Position numbers and translations under genes: made by a program. The notes under the pieces were generated by a model. The model did no database searches. It was given only the letters and a program-made list of their open reading frames with translations, and was not told where the DNA came from. Shown in pieces: positions 57,912 to 64,000 of a DNA stretch of 64,000 bases. The stretch is from Proteromonas lacertae. Lineage: Eukaryota; Sar; Bigyra; Opalinata; Proteromonadidae. Location: the NCBI GenBank assembly GCA_002245135.1, contig NGBS01000003.1, positions 310,001-374,000 on the forward strand. Reading direction: 5' to 3'. Every line of letters starts with the position of its first letter. The stretch's first letter is position 1.

Positions 57912-60900
57912 ATGAACTATTTGAAGAGGAAGGTGAAGGGTTTAGCTCCATCTAACAAAACTGCAAATAATGATAGTTCAGCAAAAGAAAATAAAAGCGA
58001 AGATACACAAGAATCAAGTTTAAATCTTATGGTAAGCGAAACAGGGGATGAAAAAAGTCCATTTGAGGAGGACAATGAAAGTTTAGATCAAGAGAATTGG
58101 GAATCTATGAGAAGCAAGTTTGAAGATTGTATATTTTAGCTATTAATGATATTTAGTTGAAAATAATATATCATTAGTTCTTAGTTTCATTTTTCATCCT
58201 AGTGTAGAAGGAAATTATTTTCAAAAAATCAAGAAAACTACAGAATTAGTAGGATCACCTCAACTATCAATTAGTGGTGGTGGAAATCTGTATAAATCCC
58301 TTGAAGAACGTACATTTAAAACATTTCCATTGAATTTACGAATTGGTATATTGAAAGGAGTGTTAATGATAATTAATGAAAAGTATAAATGTGCATTCTA
58401 TAAATTATTATTATTATATAATCGAATAATAGATGTAATGCAATTCGTCTAAGAATAATATTCAAAGAAAAATTCAGAATTGACTATTTAGATTACATCC
58501 TTTCCTTACTCAGTAAACCAGATTGTAATATAGAAGAAGACATCATCCAATTATACTGCAAAATCATTGGAAGATTAGGAAGTGGAGGAATCTCTGTCAA
58601 AACGCTTGGAAATATATTTAAATATATGTTATTAAAACCTCATTATCAAACTTACATATTAAGTTCAATGTGTGAAATGATGAGTTATCATCGATACCAG
58701 CATGAAATATCACCTGAATATTACTTTGATTTTTATGGTAATAAGAGTGGAATAGAATATATTAGTAATAATAATGATATTGAAAATAACAACATTAAGA
58801 GTCTATTTAGTAATGGCTATTTGTTATATTTATGGATTAGACCAAATCCTGCTTCTTTATCATCCAGTAATTTGTTATTATTAACTACATCAAGGTATAT
58901 ATATATATATATATATGTTCTTTTTTAATAGTCAAATGATTGAACTAAATTTTCAAGATAGTTTATTATGTTATAATGTCCAAAATACAAACGATTCAAA
59001 GAATGAAATGACAGTTCCCTATTCATTTCAACCTTACAATTGGTATTATATAATAGTAAGCCATAAAAAGAGTGTTTTTAAAGATCAATTCAGTATAATA
59101 ATCAATGGAAATCAAATCATTAAACAGAATATATCTTATTTGAAAATCAAAGATAATTTTAAATGGATTATTGGCAAAGGATATAATGGTTTAATGGGAA
59201 GTTGTATGATGTTTTCTAGTGATGCAAAAATTGAATCAAATATTCCAACCAATTACAATATCAATGCTTTGTATAATAATCCATATATTTATAATGATGT
59301 TGATTTAATATTACATCAAAAAGAATTAATATTCTATTACAATCCAACTTTACATTATAAAAATATATTAATTGATACGTTGAGTCATAATTACAGTAAA
59401 TTACTTCCCAATACAGCAATATGGAAAGAAATATCAATTATTCAAGCATTGAATATTATTGGAGGAATAAATGTATTATTACCACTATTTACATATGTTA
59501 AAAGTATATATATACATATATATTATTATTATTTTATATAGGAGATGATAGTAAGGTTAGTTTGTGTGATATATTCTCATTATTATCATCACTTATTGAT
59601 AATAATTTCATATTATCCAGTGATATGATGAGAAGTTATGCACCAGAATCAATCGGAGTATTATTGAAGCAATTATCACACAAGTATTTAGATGAAGATG
59701 GAACAATCGAAAGTATAATCACATTAATAAAAACAATAAAGAATCAAGTCAAATTAGCTAGTACTTTAATCTATCAATTACTCAATATTAATATATGGAA
59801 GAAAACCAAATTTGAAACTCATAAAAGATTGTATGATAATATAAAGAATATAATATGTGAAGAAGATGGTAAAAGTTATTTACAGTTGAACAATTGGGTT
59901 CAATATCTATTAGATAATATTAGGCAGTTGTATTATAGTGAAATACCTCCAACATCGGTATATGGTAATTGGAATAATACTCCATCTATTGAAGTAAATA
60001 CTAAAGTGATGTTATTGCAATCACAAATCCAATCAAACTTAACAAAAGATGAGAAAGATGAATTGAGAGAAAAGTGTATGTTATTGATTAAATTAATATT
60101 TGAAAATCAAGTGTATTTATCGGATATTAAACAAATGTTGTCATTATGTATAGAAACGAAAGATAGTGGAATAATTATATCGATTTTATTATTGTTTAAT
60201 AAATTATTAAAATCAATAAAGTTTTATAATATATTACAGAACTATAAGGATGTTGATTTGATTGAATTATTCTTACATTATATTTGCAGTATATATATTT
60301 ATTATTATTATTATTATTATTTAAATAGATAATGAGAATGAAAGTGTAAGATTATTAGGTATACTTATCGTAATACAATTAACAAGATTTGATTCAACTG
60401 AAACTAAACGAAGTAGATCAAAAACATTGTTAAAATCATCAATAAAAGATAGTTCAAATTCCAATAATAACAATGCTGAAACAATTATAGTTGATTGGAT
60501 TGGATTGTTTGAAGATATTGGTGGATTTGTTATATTGAATAAGATGATAACTGAACATGAAACAACTCCTTTGAGTATCAATGTAATTATGAATTTATTG
60601 TTTTTAAGCAATACTCAACATATTGGAATTGATTATACTGTATTTATTCAACCAGTAACAATAAAAGAGAATAATACAATAAGGAATCCATTATTTTTAA
60701 CTCCCTTATTCACAATTTTAACTAAACAACCTAAAGATTATGTTATTGAAATGTTAAATAATATGAAAATATTATTTGAAAATAAAGAAAATGGAAATTT
60801 GATTGCTTATGAACCAATGTGTATTTATTCAATATTAAAGTTTTATCATGATAATATCAATAATAATACAGATCCATCAGATAGTTTACCACCTCCACCA

Positions 60901-63900
60901 CCTTCATTATCGAATGATATTAGTATGGAAGGACTAAAATTACCCAAACCAGAATCAAGCTCTACTGAAAATGAAATTTGTGAAATAACCAAATCACTTA
61001 TTTCAACTCTAATTAATATATCCATAGAGAATAATCCATTAAATTCACTGATATTTAATGATTTATATAATGCAGAATATCTTATTTCTCCAGATAATTT
61101 ATCATTGTTTTATGAATTATTGAGTAGTTGTATTGATACATTAACCAAGAAAATCAATGAAATAATAGAAGAAGGTGGTAATACAAGTAAATCAGTAGAT
61201 ACTGTAGTGAATCTATTATTAATCATTGAGCCGTTATATTTGAATTATTATCCAACTGTAAATGGAAAAATATTATATTCACCTCCACCAGAGTTGGATA
61301 AAGAGAATCATTGTATATATTGTCACGAATGTCCAGTAAATGATGTAGGTGATAATAAAAAGACAAACACTTTACATTTATATGAAGCTCAATTACCAAG
61401 TACTATCTGTTTTAAGTGTAATCATTATCATGTTCAAAGTCAAGCTCCCAATCAAACCTATCCGTTACATAATATTCTTTTTCCTTTATTTCAGAGTTAT
61501 ATTAGTCTATTAGATGATAGCGGTAATAAACAGAGTGAAATATACTGGAAAACTAATCTATCAGGCCATCCAGCTATCTATACAGTAATTAAGCTTTTAA
61601 TTCGTTTAATAACCAGTGGACCAATAGGATCACTCTATCAATACAATCTATTCTACCAATTACGAAGGTTTATTGTAGAATTACTCTCCAATAAAAACAA
61701 GCAAAACTGTGAATATATTGGTTTAATCATCGTTCATTTACACTCCTATTTGTATTACATTTACGACTTACTCGTCAAAGAACACACTAACAATTTATAT
61801 CCACCAATTAACAGTATCAAATATACAGGTGTTAATATCTACAAAGAAGGTTATAACAAGGAAGGAATTCCCAAAATCATCAATGAAATCGCAACAACAT
61901 TTAGTAATATTGTATCAATAGATCCATCACCATTACACTCAATGTTTGTTAATTATAATGATATGAAATCATTTATCAATATGCAAGCAGGTGAATTATT
62001 AGAATTAAGTGGTAAATTGAATATTGATAGTATGTTAAACAGTAAATGGTTTAATTATGAATGGGTTTATCAGCCAATAATATGTGATCAAATTAGTAGT
62101 GTCTTGAATAAGATAAATAATGAGGAAGAAGTGATTTATAATGAATTTATTGTATATAATATATTATTTCTACTTATATATATATATATATAGAAAAAAT
62201 ATAATGATTTTAAAACAATCATCAATTATAATATTGACAAATTGAAGTTAGATGTGAAGAATACAATTGAAGAGAAATATAAGATAATAATAAACAATGA
62301 AATTGAAAGATTGATAAAACAAAAGAAAAGAGAAAAACAAGAGAATGATATAAATAAAGAAAGATGGGAAAAAATATACAAAAATTTATGTTTGAAAGGT
62401 CAAGCCTGGGAAGATACTTCCGTTGAATTACATTACAAATTATCAATGAAAGTAAGTTCATCTTTTACAAGAGAATTATTGGAAATAAATTATAATTATT
62501 CAAACTATGAACAATGTATGAGACAAAATGATACACGAACTCCACGCAATGAAAATCAACCAGAAATGAAATTGTTAAAATTATCAAGTATAATTTATAA
62601 TATTTTTATATTGTTAGAATCTTTAGCTTCATCAAGTCATTCCATTTGAATGAAGCAGAAATTGAAGATGCAATAGATACAAGTATATCAGGTTATGATG
62701 ATTTATTGAATTATATTCCATTTAAAAATGCATTTTATAAAGATAAACCAATGTATATATATTCATATTCATATTATTATTATTATTATTTTATTAATAG
62801 TTATCATACAAATGCCACATTAGTTCATCCTTTAAAAGAAGTTGAAGGAATGTTTATTATTGGTAAGTACATAATATGTTTTGTAGAAACTGAATCACAA
62901 GTTATTTCAACTTGGAACTTATATGATACTACTATGTTATTCAGTAGACTTCATTTATTACAACCCAATTCAATTGAATTATATTTCTGCAATGGTGAAT
63001 CCTGCTTCTTCGTTTTTCCAACTACTGTTATTCGTAATAAGATATTTAATATTTTATTAAGTTATAATTTACCATTATTAATCTATAAACCATCTTTAAA
63101 TGCATATGATGCTTTAGTTCAGAATGGTTTTCTAAAGAAATGGCAAATCGAGAAATCTCTAATTTTGAATATTTAATGATATTGAATATATATAGTGGTA
63201 GAAGTTATAATGATATGAGTCAATATCCAGTATTTCCTTGGATTATTAAAGATTATGATAATGATAAGATTGATGTAGAAAGTGAAGAGATTTATAGAGA
63301 TTTATCAAAACCAATTGGAGCAATTGATGAAGAAAAAGCTGAAATGGTATAATATATATATTTATTTATTATATAAATAGTTAAAACAACGTTATGAAGA
63401 AATGAGAGATAGTGATATTCCACCTTTTCATTACGGTACTCATTATAGTTCAATTGGTAGTACATTATTCTATTTAATTAGAATTGAACCATTTACTAAT
63501 TTACATATTACATTTCAAGGTGGAAGGTTTGATGTTCCTGATAGATTGTTTATATCATTGAAAGCTGCATATGATAAGTATATATCTCTTATTATATTAA
63601 TAAAAAATAGGCTCGACTCAGTCAAACACTGATTGTAAAGAATTAATTCCAGAATTCTATTATAACCCATACTTCTTATTAAACAATGAAAATACAGATT
63701 TGGTGTATTATCAAATGGCGAAGAAGTGAATAATGTCACATTACCAAAATGGGCTGAAAACGCCTACGATTTTATAAACAAACACAAAGAAGCCTTAGAA
63801 AGTGAATATATTTCAGAACATTTTAAATGATTGGATTGATCTTATATTTGGTTATAAACAAAGAGGAGAAGAAGCTGAGAAATGTGTAAATATTTATTAT

Positions 63901-64000
63901 TATCTAACTTATGATGGTGCTGTAGATATGAATGAAATAGAAGATGAAAATACAAAGAAAACATATGAAGAACAAATATATCATTTTGGTCAAAGTCCAT
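57912..64000 (+). CDS. BEACH-domain protein (neurobeachin/LRBA-like), 3' end off the window
   Basis: Starts [16 protein letters not shown]. Many introns of 27-50 nt are removed (near 58129-58155, 58381-58430, 58894-58930, 59504-59541, 60290-60328, 62152-62193, 62588-62613, 62754-62800). The N-terminal half has armadillo-like helices ([18 protein letters not shown]) and a concanavalin-like module ([16 protein letters not shown] ... [15 protein letters not shown]). The C-terminus has a PH-BEACH domain ([17 protein letters not shown]) and the BEACH domain ([64 protein letters not shown]). Such proteins organise vesicle traffic and membrane docking. About five single-base frame breaks lie between 62650 and 63830, most in homopolymers, which looks like sequence error near a low-quality stretch. 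WD repeats expected after BEACH would lie beyond 64000. Confidence 0.85.

Noticed and set aside
1-64000. tRNA, rRNA or CRISPR features
   Set aside because: No cloverleaf-like GTTCRA-containing stretch, rRNA core motif or regularly spaced repeat was found in the intergenic regions by eye.

Overview
The window is very AT-rich nuclear DNA from a protist. Genes are tightly packed on both strands, most are split by tiny spliceosomal introns (usually 25-50 nt, GTAT...TAG), and Asn/Ser-rich low-complexity tracts are common. TAA, TAG and TGA all act as stops. A HydE-like radical-SAM [FeFe]-hydrogenase maturase (56295-57714) next to a mitochondrial-type ribosomal protein bL19 (37455-38153) suggests an anaerobic or microaerophilic organism whose mitochondrion-related organelle still makes protein. 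The tiny introns and the putative-Ig surface proteins recall Blastocystis and its relatives (Opalinata), but that placement is a low-confidence inference.

Layout. 1-1.9 kb: a coiled-coil protein that runs off the left edge. 2.4-8.6 kb: a large PA14/putative-Ig surface protein. 8.7-10.1 kb: a CW + PHD chromatin reader. 10.2-27.6 kb: an island of two divergent-in-orientation FN3-ectodomain/one-TM/PH receptors (A on +, B on -) facing each other around three tandem genes of an unrecognised zinc-binding family. Two stretches of A and B are nearly identical in inverted orientation, with diverged sequence between them. 28-42 kb: housekeeping genes (Rpn6, a TTI1-like TELO2 partner, an EH-PX-BAR sorting nexin, a PHOSPHO-type phosphatase, bL19m) and two regulators (BTB + putative-Ig, and a SANT-like Asn/Ser-rich protein). 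42.3-43.8 kb: a degenerate Hsp70-like gene with a partial tandem duplicate. 43.9-47.2 kb: UPF1 and TAF10, head to head. 47.4-51.3 kb: a class C GPCR. 51.7-56.1 kb: a second copy of the Hsp70-like gene, split at codon 4 by a 2.7-kb hAT transposon with a perfect 8-bp target duplication. 56.3-57.7 kb: HydE-like. 57.9 kb to the right edge: a BEACH-family protein.

The most notable observations are: an AT-AC intron with U12-type signals inside Rpn6, where the splice restores exact spacing to the family; the inverted receptor pair, whose near-identical segments could convert one another or recombine to swap receptor tails; the new zinc-binding gene trio; the Hsp70-like family that lacks the canonical DLGGGT loop; and the clean hAT insertion. 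Several long genes (the putative-Ig protein, receptor A, the TTI1-like gene, the BEACH gene) contain single-base frame breaks. These may be uncorrected long-read indels rather than biology, so those models are given as spans with stated breaks.
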